Shown here one piece after another: positions 8,027-16,407 of a stretch of DNA of 64,000 nt. Numbering within the stretch: the stretch's first letter is position 1; the number at the start of each line of letters is the position of its first letter. This DNA is from Thiocapsa marina 5811 (GTDB lineage: Bacteria; Pseudomonadota; Gammaproteobacteria; Chromatiales; Chromatiaceae): contig NZ_AFWV01000005.1 in NCBI RefSeq assembly GCF_000223985.1, forward strand, positions 248,001-312,000, read 5' to 3'. The notes beneath the pieces are model-generated. The model ran no database searches. It saw nothing but the letters and a program-made list of their open reading frames with translations, and was not told the DNA's origin. Both the position numbers and the translations under genes were made by a program.

Positions 8027-9397
8027 ATGCCCCGACAACTGCTCATCATCGAAGACGATCCGGCCTTGGGCCAGATGCTGGCGATGCATTTCGAGGATGC
8101 CGGCTTCGCGGTCGAGGTCACGCAGTCCTGTCGCTCGGGCCTCGAGCGCGTGCAGGCGGCGCCCGTCGACCTGGTGCTGTTGGATCAACAGCTCCCGGAC
8201 GGGCAAGGGAGCGACCTAATCGCGTCGCTGCTGAAGGCGGACTCGGATCTGCCCGTGATCATGATGACCGGCCGGCACGACCTGGAGCTGGCGATCGAGG
8301 CGATCCAGCGCGGTGCCGCGGACTTCGTGCACAAGCCGATCAAGGTCGCCGAGCTGCAGCAGACGGTCGAGCGGTTGCTGCGCCAACGCAAGGCCGCCGA
8401 GCAGGCGCCGGCGCGCCTGGAGGCCGGTCCGGGTGCGGCGCGCGACCTGATCGGGCGCAGCGATGCCATGCTGGCGGTGAGCAAGAGCATTGCCTTGAGC
8501 GCCCGCAGCTCCGCCACCGTGCTCATCAGCGGTGAATCCGGCACCGGCAAGGAGGTGGTGGCGCGCCTGATTCACCAGCACAGCGGTCGAACCGGCCCGT
8601 TCGTGGCCGTCAACTGTGCGGCGATCGTCGAGACCCTGCTCGAGAGCGAGCTGTTCGGTCACGAGAAGGGATCCTTCACCGGTGCACAGTCACGCAAGCT
8701 CGGCACGTTCGAGCAGGCAAGCGCGGGGACCCTGTTTCTCGACGAGATCGGCGAGCTCGCCCCGACGCTGCAGGCCAAGCTGCTGCGCGCCCTTCAGGAG
8801 CGTGTCTTCCAACGCGTCGGCGGCACCGAGACGATCGCGACCGACGCCCGCGTGGTTGCGGCGACCAACCGCGATCTCATGGCCGAGGCTGCGGCCGGGC
8901 GCTTTCGCGAAGATCTGGCCTATCGGCTCAAGGTCATTCAGATTCATATGCCGCCGCTGCGCGAGCGACGCGACGACATCCCGCTCCTGGTCGAAGGTCT
9001 GCTGACGCGCATCGCCGTGCGCCTGGGCCAAGCGCGACCTCAAATCGCAGAGACGGCCTTGGCGCAACTCTGCCGCCACGACTGGCCCGGCAACGTGCGG
9101 GAGCTCGAAAACCGCTTGACGCAGGCGATGGTGCAGGCGCGCACGGGCCTGATCACGGCCGATCTGCTCGCGCTCGACGCTGAACCCACGACCGCTCCAT
9201 GCGCGTTCGAGACCGGTGTGCCGGGCAAACCGGCCGAGAGCCAGGTGCTGCGAACACTCGACGCGGTGGAGGCCGAGCACGTCCAACGGGTCTTGGACTA
9301 CACCGGCGGACACAAGGGCAAGACCTGCGAGATCCTCGGCATCTCCCGCCCGGCGTTGGATCGCAAGATCGAGAAGTACGGGCTGCGGATGCCCTAG
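8027..9397 (+). CDS. Sigma-54-dependent response regulator (NtrC family)
   Basis: The 456-residue transcription activator has three domains. The receiver has LLIIEDD, predicted phospho-Asp53 in [11 protein letters not shown] and Lys103. The AAA+ sigma-54 interaction domain has Walker A GESGTGKE (about 168), GSFTGA (about 215) as the sigma-54 contact loop, Walker [11 protein letters not shown], and [12 protein letters not shown] Fis-type helix-turn-helix closes the protein ([21 protein letters not shown]). The contact loop is GSFTGA rather than the usual GAFTGA, a variant found in some family members. No kinase gene is adjacent. A good sigma-54 promoter match lies 1.6 kb downstream at 10989, making that operon a candidate target. 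Confidence 0.93.
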   Translation: MPRQLLIIEDDPALGQMLAMHFEDAGFAVEVTQSCRSGLERVQAAPVDLVLLDQQLPDGQGSDLIASLLKADSDLPVIMMTGRHDLELAIEAIQRGAADFVHKPIKVAELQQTVERLLRQRKAAEQAPARLEAGPGAARDLIGRSDAMLAVSKSIALSARSSATVLISGESGTGKEVVARLIHQHSGRTGPFVAVNCAAIVETLLESELFGHEKGSFTGAQSRKLGTFEQASAGTLFLDEIGELAPTLQAKLLRALQERVFQRVGGTETIATDARVVAATNRDLMAEAAAGRFREDLAYRLKVIQIHMPPLRERRDDIPLLVEGLLTRIAVRLGQARPQIAETALAQLCRHDWPGNVRELENRLTQAMVQARTGLITADLLALDAEPTTAPCAFETGVPGKPAESQVLRTLDAVEAEHVQRVLDYTGGHKGKTCEILGISRPALDRKIEKYGLRMP

Positions 9398-9420
9398 CCG
9401 GGGCATGCGGCGTCAACGCG

Positions 9421-9452
9421 CCCGGCGGATCGCGCAAGCGCGATCCGCCGGG
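9421..9452 (+). terminator. Perfect GC-rich hairpin after the NtrC-type regulator
   Basis: Fourteen paired bases (CCCGGCGGATCGCG and its exact complement) flank a CAAG loop, 24 bp after the regulator's stop codon. No strong T-run follows, so it may act as a transcript end or stabiliser rather than a textbook intrinsic terminator. A GC-rich run of the 9-mer GCGGCGCCG follows at about 9470-9492. Confidence 0.6.
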
Positions 9453-9529
9453 TTGGATTCAAGCGTGGCCGCGGCGCCGCGGCGCCGCGGCGTCCGCTCA
9501 CGGACTCCGGCGGCGTCCCGGCATCGCCC

Positions 9530-9820
9530 TTACTTCGCCTTGTCGGCGCCGCATTTACCTTCGCCGCACTTGCCTTCCTTCTCCTTGTCGGCGCCGCACT
9601 TGCCTTCGCCGCACTTGCCTTCCTTTTCCTTATCCGCGCCGCACTTGCCTTCGCCACACTTGCCCTCGGTGCCTGCTTCTGCGAGCAGCATATAGCCGGC
9701 ATCGAGGGACTGTGCGGCGAAGGGGTTGCCGGCGGCCTGCGCGAGGCCGAAGGCACCGAGGCTGCCGACAAGGGCGGCACCGACGAGGGCGGCAGCGGGG
9801 GTGATCGTCTTCTTGGTCAT
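9530..9820 (-). CDS. HvfA-like EGKCG-repeat peptide precursor (putative modified, metal-binding RiPP)
   Basis: The 96-residue protein begins with a signal-peptide-like leader (TITPAAALVGAALVGSLGAF then GLAQA), a linker around NPFAAQSLDAGYMLLAE, and a Cys-rich tail. The tail has six EGKCG motifs arranged as three near-identical 15-residue units (EGKCGEGKCGADKEK). EGKCG repeats mark HvfA-family precursors, whose cysteines are converted by the HvfB-HvfC (DUF692/DUF2063) enzymes to oxazolone/thioamide groups that bind copper. HvfB and HvfC are not in this window; a DoxX gene (the HvfD type) lies 3.1 kb away. The ATG at 9820 has AGGA 8 bases upstream. The precursor appears to be an orphan. Confidence 0.8.
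   Translation of the reverse strand: MTKKTITPAAALVGAALVGSLGAFGLAQAAGNPFAAQSLDAGYMLLAEAGTEGKCGEGKCGADKEKEGKCGEGKCGADKEKEGKCGEGKCGADKAK
9539..9665. repeat. Three 45-bp tandem repeats inside the HvfA-like gene
   Basis: The DNA unit, coding for EGKCGEGKCGADKEK on the minus strand, is present nearly three times with few base changes. This points to recent expansion or active homogenisation of the metal-binding tail. Confidence 0.85.
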
Positions 9821-9993
9821 GATTTCAATCCTAAAAAGGGTTCAAGGGCGGTGTTCGGGGTTCGGCCTTGGAGTGCCGTATCCCGGAGGTGTGTCTTGTG
9901 ATGGCCCGGGCGGGTCGCTTGCGAGCCGTCTCGGAGTTGCGAACTCGCTGCTCGGCCATCACAGGTAAAGACCCGGGAGAAGGCTCGGTTCTT

Positions 9994-10668
9994 TCATCCT
10001 CGTCGCGCCTTGATCCGCTCGACCACCCATTTGGCCAGCAGCGGAAAGACGCCGAGCAGCGCAAAGGAGCCGAGCAGGGCGGGGGAGAGGATCCCCGACA
10101 GGCTATCGAGCCTTGCGAGCTGGGTGCCGGCGTTCAGGTAGACCAGGGTCCCGGCGAGCATGCCGACCTGACTCACCCAGTAGAAGGTGAACGTCTTGAT
10201 CGGGGTCAGCCCCATCAACAGGTTGATCACGAAGAAGGGAAAGACGGGCACCAGCCGCAGGGTGAAGAGGTAGAAGGCGCCGTCTTTCTCGATGCCCGTA
10301 TTGAGCGTAGCCAGACGTGCGCCGAAGCGTCGCTGCACGGCATCGCGAAGCAGAAAGCGCGACACGAGAAAGGCTAAAGTCGCGCCGATGCTGGACGCGA
10401 AGGAGACGATCAGGGTGCCCACGCCCAAGCCGAAGAGTGCGCCGGCGGCGATCGTCATGACGGCGGCCCCCGGCAGGGACAAGGCGGTCACCGCGACATA
10501 GCCGGCGAAGAAGGCACCGATGACCAATGCAGGGCGCGCCGCATACCAGGCGTCGAAGCCCTCTTGACTTGCCTTCAGTGCATCGAGGGTCAGGTAGCGG
10601 TCCAGGCCGAGGGCGAAAAAGGCCCCGACCGCCACCGCGATGACCAGCAACAGGGCGATCTTCTTCAT
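9994..10668 (-). CDS. TVP38/TMEM64 family membrane protein (VTT domain)
   Basis: The 224-residue inner-membrane protein has five to six hydrophobic segments. The VTT/SNARE-associated core is visible as LSLPGAAVMTIAAGALFGLG, with FRLLRD-like residues before and RLVPVFPFFVINLLMGLT after, the conserved re-entrant region of DedA/TVP38 proteins. Relatives act as phospholipid scramblases or flippases and influence metal and stress tolerance; the substrate here is unknown. The ATG at 10668 has a GGAG site. The gene lies upstream of the HvfA-like gene on the same strand, 173 bp apart. Confidence 0.85.
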   Translation of the reverse strand: MKKIALLLVIAVAVGAFFALGLDRYLTLDALKASQEGFDAWYAARPALVIGAFFAGYVAVTALSLPGAAVMTIAAGALFGLGVGTLIVSFASSIGATLAFLVSRFLLRDAVQRRFGARLATLNTGIEKDGAFYLFTLRLVPVFPFFVINLLMGLTPIKTFTFYWVSQVGMLAGTLVYLNAGTQLARLDSLSGILSPALLGSFALLGVFPLLAKWVVERIKARRG

Positions 10669-10988
10669 GCGTGTTCTCCGGGGTCACGGTTCTGAAGGGT
10701 GGTCGAGGGACCGGGTGTTCGGTCGGGCGTTGATCATTCCGTCTCTTCCCGAGAGAACGCTCGATGGCGGTTTCTTTCATCGCCATCGTCACGCGCGTCA
10801 TTGGATCAGAAAGCCGCCCGATCGCGACCGAGTCACGACCCCGAGTCCGATGCCACGATTCGATGTCACGAAACATTGAATGGCCGTCATGCTTCGTTTC
10901 ATCGGAACGGGTGCGAGGGCGGCGGATCCGCTCTCCTGGAGGCTTCTTAGAGACTGTTCTGGAAAGAAAAAACTCGGATCTTTGAAAG

Positions 10989-11005
10989 CTGGCACGGCGA
11001 CTGCT
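10989..11005 (+). promoter_or_regulatory. Sigma-54 (RpoN) promoter match
   Basis: CTGGCACGGCGACTGCT fits the -24/-12 consensus YTGGCACG-N4-TTGCW, with one mismatch in the -12 block and the required 10 bases between GG and GC. It lies 75 bp before the ATG at 11081, inside a 412-bp gene-free stretch (10669-11080) in which I see no other feature. It probably drives the small secreted protein and the serine hydrolase. Confidence 0.65.
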
Positions 11006-11080
11006 GTATCACCGTCAAGCAACGACGACAGGTCGCTGCAAGCACGACGATCCGAACCCATCCAAATCAGGAGTACGACC

Positions 11081-11257
11081 ATGACCACCACCAAATCCGC
11101 CCTCGCCCTCGCCGTGACGCTGTTCGCCGCCAATATCGCCGCCGATACCGTCTATCAGGGTTTCGCCGAGGGTAATCCTGACCTGTTTGCTCACACCCGT
11201 GAATCAGTCCCGGCGCTCGGGGTCCAGCCCGGCGTCGGCGACAGCTTCGATCTATGA
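11081..11257 (+). CDS. Small secreted protein of unknown function (58 residues)
   Basis: The N terminus (TTTKSALALAVTLFAANIAA, cleavage likely after IAA or IAAD) is a Sec signal peptide, leaving a mature peptide of about 38 residues. It contains DTVYQGFAEGNPDLF and ends GVQPGVGDSFDL. The AEGNPDL motif occurs in other small exported proteobacterial proteins of unknown role, as I recall them. A CAGGAG ribosome site sits 7 bases before the ATG, which decides this start over an upstream in-frame one at 10880. Its stop overlaps the next gene's start (ATGA), so it is co-translated with the serine hydrolase. A sigma-54 promoter match lies upstream. Confidence 0.75.
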   Translation: MTTTKSALALAVTLFAANIAADTVYQGFAEGNPDLFAHTRESVPALGVQPGVGDSFDL

Positions 11258-13122
11258 GTGAATCGAGATTCACGCCGATCGATCGTCGACGCTTTCTCGC
11301 CGCCCTGTTGGCGGGCTCGTCGGGGTTGAGCTGGTCCGCCTCGACAGGATCCGGCGCAGCAGCTCGTGCGGACCCGCCTGCCTCTGCCTCTGCAACCGCC
11401 CTCTTGCCCGACACGGACGCGCACGTGCGCGCCATCCGCGATGCCCTGACGCCGCAGATCATCAAGGCGCAGGCCCGTTTCAAGATCCCGGCGCTCAGTC
11501 TGGCGCTGGTCAACGCCGATCGGGTCCTCTGGGCCGAAGGCTACGGTCAGGCCGATGTCGAGGCCGGAATCGCCGCCACCGCCGCGACTCGATATCGCGC
11601 CGGCTCGCTGGCCAAGCCGCTGACCGCCGTCGCCGTCATGCAGCTGGTCGAGTCCGGGCGGATCGATCTGGATCAGCCCCTGTCGGCCTATCTCGAGGGG
11701 TTTTCCGTGCGCACGCGCACCGACGACCCGAACGCGCCCGTGCGCGTGCGCAGCCTGCTCTGCCACCACAGCGGTCTGCCGACCGATCTGACCAAGGGGA
11801 TGTGGACGGACGAGTCCTTCACGCGCGTCGTCGAGTCACTGCGCGAGGAATACGCCGCCTTTCCGCCCGAGCTGGTTTTCTCCTATTCCAACCTCGGCTA
11901 CAGTCTTCTGGGCCATCTCGTCGAAACGGTTTCGGGTCAGCCCTTCGAGCGCTATATGGACGCCCATGTGCTCGGCCCGCTGCGCATGACCGACACCCGC
12001 TTCCTCGCGCGAGCCTCGACCGCGAGCGCCCGCGGCTACCGCGAGGGCGCGTCGATCCCACTCTTGCCGGTGCGCGATCTGCCGGCCCACGGCATCGAGA
12101 CCTCGGCCGCCGACCTGAGTCGTCTGATGTGTGCGCTGCTCGGCGGCGGACAGCTTGACGGTCACCAGATCCTCGCCCCGAGCACGGTGGAGGCGATGTC
12201 CGAGGTCCAGAACCCGGACAACCTCCTGGACATGGAGATCTTCAACGGCTTGGGCTGGTTTCTCGAGCAGGACACGATTCCGAGCTGCGGGCGCGTGCTC
12301 CGCCACGGCGCCACCACGCCCGGATTCGCGGGCGAATGCATCCTCTTGCCCGAGGAGGGTTTGGGCATTGCGGTATTGGCCAATGCCGACGGTGCGCGCA
12401 GGGTCATCAAACGGCTGGCCGAGGAGACCCTGAGCCGCGTGTTGAGCGCCGCGCCTCAGCCGGTCTCCGCGCAGCTGTTCCTGGCGCCGGCCGAGCGCTC
12501 GCCGGGGCCGGCGCCCGTAGCGGCTCTCGAAGGCGACTATGCCACCGATCTGGGTCTGATCGCGTTTCGACCCGAGCAAGCCACCCTCTGCGCCTGCCTC
12601 TCGGGCGATACCTTCGGCCTCGTGCCGCTGCCCGAGGGCTGGTTCGGGATCGCGCCGGAGAGTGTCGAGACCCTGCCGCCCGCCTTTCGCCCGCTCGCCG
12701 ACATGCAGTTTCAGACCCAGCACCGCGACGGGCGCGAGGTGGTGATCGCGCGACGCGGCGATCGCGAGATGCTGCTCGGGGAGAAGGCGCCCGCGCCCGA
12801 GACGAGCCCGTCCTGGCGTGCGCGCGTCGGCGCTTACGTGATTCTCAACGCCGATCCCGGTTTTCCGCTTGTCGACGTCGAGCTCAAGCTGCGCGAAGGC
12901 CATCTGTGTTTCAGCTACCGCATGCCGTACCTCAGCGCCGCGGCGATTCAGGTGCCGCTGCGGGCGGTCTCCGAGAACGAGGCGATCATCCTCGGCCTTG
13001 GACGGACCCGCGGCGAGACCCTGCAGATGATTCGCGACGACGACGGCGAGGAACGGCTGCGCTTCTCCGGGCTGATCGGACGCAGAACAAAGCCGGCCCC
13101 GGGCACCGGCGAGGGTGCATGA
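11254..13122 (+). CDS. Tat-exported beta-lactamase-fold serine hydrolase
   Basis: The 622-residue protein begins with a twin-arginine export signal (DRRRFLAALLAGSSG). The class C beta-lactamase/transpeptidase-like domain spans about residues 60-410. It has the SxxK nucleophile motif SLAK (Ser118-Lys121), the YSN motif in FSYSNLGYSLLG (about 210) and an HGATTPGF segment standing for the KTG motif. About 200 further residues follow, probably beta-rich, as in many EstB- or Pab87-like hydrolases. Likely activities are D-amino-peptide, ester or amide hydrolysis in the periplasm; antibiotic hydrolysis is not implied. Its start overlaps the small secreted protein gene by 4 bp. Confidence 0.85.
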   Translation: MSESRFTPIDRRRFLAALLAGSSGLSWSASTGSGAAARADPPASASATALLPDTDAHVRAIRDALTPQIIKAQARFKIPALSLALVNADRVLWAEGYGQADVEAGIAATAATRYRAGSLAKPLTAVAVMQLVESGRIDLDQPLSAYLEGFSVRTRTDDPNAPVRVRSLLCHHSGLPTDLTKGMWTDESFTRVVESLREEYAAFPPELVFSYSNLGYSLLGHLVETVSGQPFERYMDAHVLGPLRMTDTRFLARASTASARGYREGASIPLLPVRDLPAHGIETSAADLSRLMCALLGGGQLDGHQILAPSTVEAMSEVQNPDNLLDMEIFNGLGWFLEQDTIPSCGRVLRHGATTPGFAGECILLPEEGLGIAVLANADGARRVIKRLAEETLSRVLSAAPQPVSAQLFLAPAERSPGPAPVAALEGDYATDLGLIAFRPEQATLCACLSGDTFGLVPLPEGWFGIAPESVETLPPAFRPLADMQFQTQHRDGREVVIARRGDREMLLGEKAPAPETSPSWRARVGAYVILNADPGFPLVDVELKLREGHLCFSYRMPYLSAAAIQVPLRAVSENEAIILGLGRTRGETLQMIRDDDGEERLRFSGLIGRRTKPAPGTGEGA

Positions 13123-13386
13123 GTCGGAAGAAGGTCACGACGTTTTCCGGGACGCTTCGAGCCCCATCGTTTCCGAGCCTGCCTCCAGTCTTTCGATATG
13201 CTCCGCTCGCTGCATGTCTTCGTTCATGGGCCCGGGGTGAGTGTCCGGCTTCGGCTGGAGACGACGCGGGGGTCGGGGCAGGTCAACCCAGATCCGGCAG
13301 TCGACCGCTTCGTGCTTCATGCAAGGCTTTGACTGCCTTGAAGATCGTGATCGTCCGAGGGCTCACCCGCCGGGTGACGGCCGCTA

Positions 13387-13504
13387 CGCCCCCTGGAGCA
13401 CGCCCCGCGCGGCGCCCGGCTGCGTTGCAACGCGTTGGCGTAGAACCACTACGCCGCCGCGTTGCGTCTTGCCGGACACCGCGCGGGACGCACTCCAGGG
13501 GGCG
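13387..13504. repeat. Large imperfect palindrome (about 55-bp arms, 7-bp loop)
   Basis: The left arm (13387-13442) begins CGCCCCCTGGAG. The right arm (13450-13504) is its complement with roughly ten mismatches, around the loop GAACCAC. It lies in a 402-bp gene-free stretch (13123-13524) between the converging serine-hydrolase and CDF genes. It could form a very stable RNA hairpin acting as a two-way terminator, or be a decayed mobile repeat. No other feature is seen in this stretch. Confidence 0.8.
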
Positions 13505-13524
13505 TTCAACTGCCGGATCTAGGG

Positions 13525-14451
13525 TCAAAGGTGAACGGAGTCCGCGGTAAAGACGATGGTGAGCCACCGATTCGGGCCCGCGCCGCCGATGGCGTCTCCG
13601 ATCTCGCTGCGCAGCGCGTCGATTTCGCTGACCGGCAGGCAGAGGTCGGAGGGTACCAAAACAGAAATCTCGATGAAACGCGCGCGGCCGGCCTTGGAAA
13701 GATAGCTGCGATAGTCCGAAAAGCCGTGGCGAGCGACGAAGTCGGTCATGACCGAACGGATGTGCGCATCCATGTCGGGCGGGCTGATCAAGAGGATCTC
13801 GCCGAACGCCTCGCGCGCCTCGCGCAAGGGCAGGGGCAGGAGAAAGAGTGCGACGATCGCCAGCACCACCGGGTCGACGTAGCGGATGAAATCCGCAGCG
13901 TCCGTGCCTTTCATCGCGAGCGCTGCGCCGAAGGCAAGCAACAGCGCAGTGGTGATCAGGGCGGACATCAGCCATGCCTTGACGTCCAGCCGCACCAGGC
14001 CCGAGTCGATGCGCTCGGCATGGCGACCCATCCACCACCACATCCCGTAGGAGATAAGGGCGACGGTGCCCGCGTAGATGAGCGCCATACCGAATTCGGG
14101 CTCGTAGCCGCCTTTGAGGATGCTGTTCACTGCGCTCAAAAGGGCATAGGCGACGAGGAAGATGAGCACGGAGGCCTTCAAGGCGATGACCATCGGCTCC
14201 AGATGCCAAAAACCGTACTGGAAACGCCGGTCGCCTTCACTCGCCACCAGCCGGGCGACCACGAGGGTCAGCCAGGTGACCGCGACATCGACAAGCGAGA
14301 AGAATCCGTCGAAGAGAATGGCTGTCGAACGGGCCAAGAGACCGAAGAGGATGCCGAGTCCGGATATCACGACCGTCGCGCCCAAGGAGATCCACAACAA
14401 GCGCGCCTCCAGCTCGCTTCGCAACCGCATGACGCGCTCGATGGATGCCAC
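13525..14451 (-). CDS. Cation diffusion facilitator (CDF) family metal transporter
   Basis: The 308-residue protein has six predicted membrane helices and a C-terminal cytoplasmic domain. CDF features include the start of helix 2, STAILFDGFFSLVDVAVTWL, where the first metal-site Asp sits (the family has 'D/H-x3-D'; here D and D are separated by FFSLV), and YVDPVVLAIVALFLLPLPL with a second Asp. Members export Zn, Co, Ni, Mn or Fe; the metal cannot be told from sequence. GTG at 14451 is the best start, with AGAGGA 8 bases upstream, although the frame is open 47 codons further. Confidence 0.85.
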   Translation of the reverse strand: MASIERVMRLRSELEARLLWISLGATVVISGLGILFGLLARSTAILFDGFFSLVDVAVTWLTLVVARLVASEGDRRFQYGFWHLEPMVIALKASVLIFLVAYALLSAVNSILKGGYEPEFGMALIYAGTVALISYGMWWWMGRHAERIDSGLVRLDVKAWLMSALITTALLLAFGAALAMKGTDAADFIRYVDPVVLAIVALFLLPLPLREAREAFGEILLISPPDMDAHIRSVMTDFVARHGFSDYRSYLSKAGRARFIEISVLVPSDLCLPVSEIDALRSEIGDAIGGAGPNRWLTIVFTADSVHL

Positions 14452-14513
14452 GGATGTTCCTCTCCATTGTCGCCGGTGACCCGTTGCGTGCCGCTTAGGC
14501 CTGTGCTGCGGGG

Positions 14514-15128
14514 TCAGAGAAAAATCAGGATGGTCAGGTAGTGGCTGATGCTGCCCGCGAGTACGAAGAGGTGCCAGACACCGTGGGCCCAAGAGAAGCG
14601 GCGGTCCAGGGCGTAGAAGACGATGCCGAAGGTGTAGAAGAGACCGCCGGCCACGAGTCCGCGAACACCGGCCGGCGGGAGGCTAGTCACCAGCGGTTCC
14701 AAGGCGAAGACGATCAGCCAACCCATGGTGAGGTAGATGATCATCGGCAGGATTCGCCGTTTGCCGTGCGGGATGCTGTCGATCGCGACGCCGATGCCGG
14801 CGAGGGTCCAGATGGCACCGAACATCCACCACCCCGTCTGTCCCTTCAGCGCGAGCAGGCTGAACGGGGTATAGGTGCCGGCGATGAGCAGGTAGATGGC
14901 GACATGATCGAGGACCTTGAAGACCTTTTTTGCTCGGCCTCGCAGGCTGTGATAGAGGGTCGAGAAAAGATAGAGCAGGAACAGCGTGGCCCCGTAGACG
15001 CTGAAGCTCGCGATGCGCAGTGCGCCTCCCTGCATCCCCGAGAGGGTGACGAGCACGGCAACCCCGATCAGCGCGAGGACCGCGCCGACCAGGTGGGAGA
15101 TGCTGTTGAAGCGTTCTCCTGCGTACAT
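14514..15128 (-). CDS. trhA: Hemolysin III / PAQR family membrane protein (TrhA/YqfA type)
   Basis: The 204-residue protein has seven membrane segments. The conserved metal-site motifs are ERFNSISHLVGA at the N terminus, STLYHSL, FKVLDHVAIYLLIAGTYTPF in the middle and GVWHLFVLAGSISHYLTI at the end, giving the Ser, Asp and His triad of the PAQR/alkaline-ceramidase fold. Bacterial members influence membrane energetics and lipid homeostasis; a hydrolase role is suspected. The haemolysin name is historical. No better start than ATG at 15128 is available, though its ribosome site is weak. Confidence 0.88.
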   Translation of the reverse strand: MYAGERFNSISHLVGAVLALIGVAVLVTLSGMQGGALRIASFSVYGATLFLLYLFSTLYHSLRGRAKKVFKVLDHVAIYLLIAGTYTPFSLLALKGQTGWWMFGAIWTLAGIGVAIDSIPHGKRRILPMIIYLTMGWLIVFALEPLVTSLPPAGVRGLVAGGLFYTFGIVFYALDRRFSWAHGVWHLFVLAGSISHYLTILIFL

Positions 15129-15149
15129 CGGATGCGCTGCGTCCCGGGA

Positions 15150-16091
15150 TCAATTTCCGGCGATGCGTTGTCCACCCGCGAGCCAGGTGCGCAGCCGGTT
15201 GGAGTCGCCGACCGGTGTGAGCTTTCCGACCGCGTCGAGAAAGACGACGTAGAGTCGGCGACCGCCGATCCGGGTCTGCATCACCAGGCAATGGCCGGCC
15301 TCGTTGATGAACCCTGTCTTGCTGACCTCGACATGCCATTCCGGGTTGCGCACCAAAGGGTTGGTGTTGCGATACTCCAAGGCGCCGGCGCCGGCGCCGG
15401 CGAACGGGTGGACCGTCATCTCGCCTCGCGAGGTGGCCTCGCGGATCAACGGGTAGCGGGCGGAGGCGCGGACCATTTTGACGAGGTCCTCGGCCGTGGA
15501 GCGGTTGCGGTTGTCCAGCCCGCTGCTGTCGACAAAGGCGGTGTCCTGCATCCCGAGATCTCGGGCCTTGCGGTTCATGGCCGCGACGAATTGCGGTGTC
15601 CCGCCCGGCGAGGTGCGCGCCAGTGCGGCGGCGGCGCGGTTGTCCGAGGACATGAGCGCGACCATGAGCATCTCGCGGCGGGATAGGGTCGCCTGACCGA
15701 TCCGCAGACGCGAGCGACTGTGGCGCAGGGTGTCGCGATCGGCCTCGGTGATGGTGATGGGCGCATCCAGAGCAACGCCGGAGTCCAAGACCACCATCGC
15801 CGTCATCAGCTTCGTGACGGAGGCGATGGGTTTGACCTCGCGGGTATTTTTGCCGTAGATCCGGTTGCCCCGTTCATCGACGATCAGGGCGCTGGCCGAA
15901 TTGATCTTGAGGGCCGAGGTGCCGGAGCCTTGGTGCTGGGTCGCGGCGAAGGCGTCGCTGCAGAGGATCAGGCCGACGACCATCGACGCCGACAAGAGCA
16001 TCCGGCCGATGTCTTTGATCGAGTGACCCTGCCGGGCCGGGGGGTAGAGCGTGTCGAGTAGGTTGATCGGCGACAACGACGATGGGGGCAT
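15150..16091 (-). CDS. pbpG: D-alanyl-D-alanine endopeptidase (PBP7 type)
   Basis: This penicillin-binding peptidoglycan endopeptidase of the S11 family is 313 residues long. Motifs are SVTK (Ser91-Lys94, the acyl-enzyme serine), SDN (about 148) and KTG (about 259) in VEVSKTGFINEAGHC. A signal peptide ends at SDAFA-AT (about 49), so it acts in the periplasm, cutting cross-links during growth. Unusually, about 30 residues precede the hydrophobic core. A downstream ATG at residue 31 would give a standard signal peptide, so the true start is uncertain. The gene is 22 bp upstream of the trhA gene on the same strand. Confidence 0.88.
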   Translation of the reverse strand: MPPSSLSPINLLDTLYPPARQGHSIKDIGRMLLSASMVVGLILCSDAFAATQHQGSGTSALKINSASALIVDERGNRIYGKNTREVKPIASVTKLMTAMVVLDSGVALDAPITITEADRDTLRHSRSRLRIGQATLSRREMLMVALMSSDNRAAAALARTSPGGTPQFVAAMNRKARDLGMQDTAFVDSSGLDNRNRSTAEDLVKMVRASARYPLIREATSRGEMTVHPFAGAGAGALEYRNTNPLVRNPEWHVEVSKTGFINEAGHCLVMQTRIGGRRLYVVFLDAVGKLTPVGDSNRLRTWLAGGQRIAGN

Positions 16092-16407
16092 GAGAGGGAT
16101 ATCTCGGCGATAATGAGTGGTGTGTGAACCCTGTCCGCCATGACATGGACCATCCCCGCCGGGACATCGGCCCTTGCATGCGTCCGGGACAGCAGCGGCG
16201 GACGCGGTTCGATTGCGTCGACGGAGGACCGCGGGTGGCTGGATATCCGGCGTCGGCGCGAATTATTGCACAGGATCGGGCAATCGCCCGGGGTCGAAAC
16301 GAGTCGGCTCGGCCCGGATCGGATCGGATCGGATCGGGGATCGGGCTGCCGGCTGTGCAGGCGCGTGGGTGTCGCTGTTTCATCGGAGAGTCGGGATCGA
16401 GGTGCTG
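16092..16407. other. Divergent intergenic region with short GGATC repeats
   Basis: The 316 bp between pbpG (minus) and the first GTPase gene (plus) should hold both promoters. I see no gene. A short tandem run of GGATC occurs at about 16316-16336. Confidence 0.5.

Noticed and set aside
10880-11080. Upstream in-frame extension of the small secreted protein
   Set aside because: The extension would bury the signal peptide, and the CAGGAG ribosome site and sigma-54 promoter both favour the ATG at 11081.
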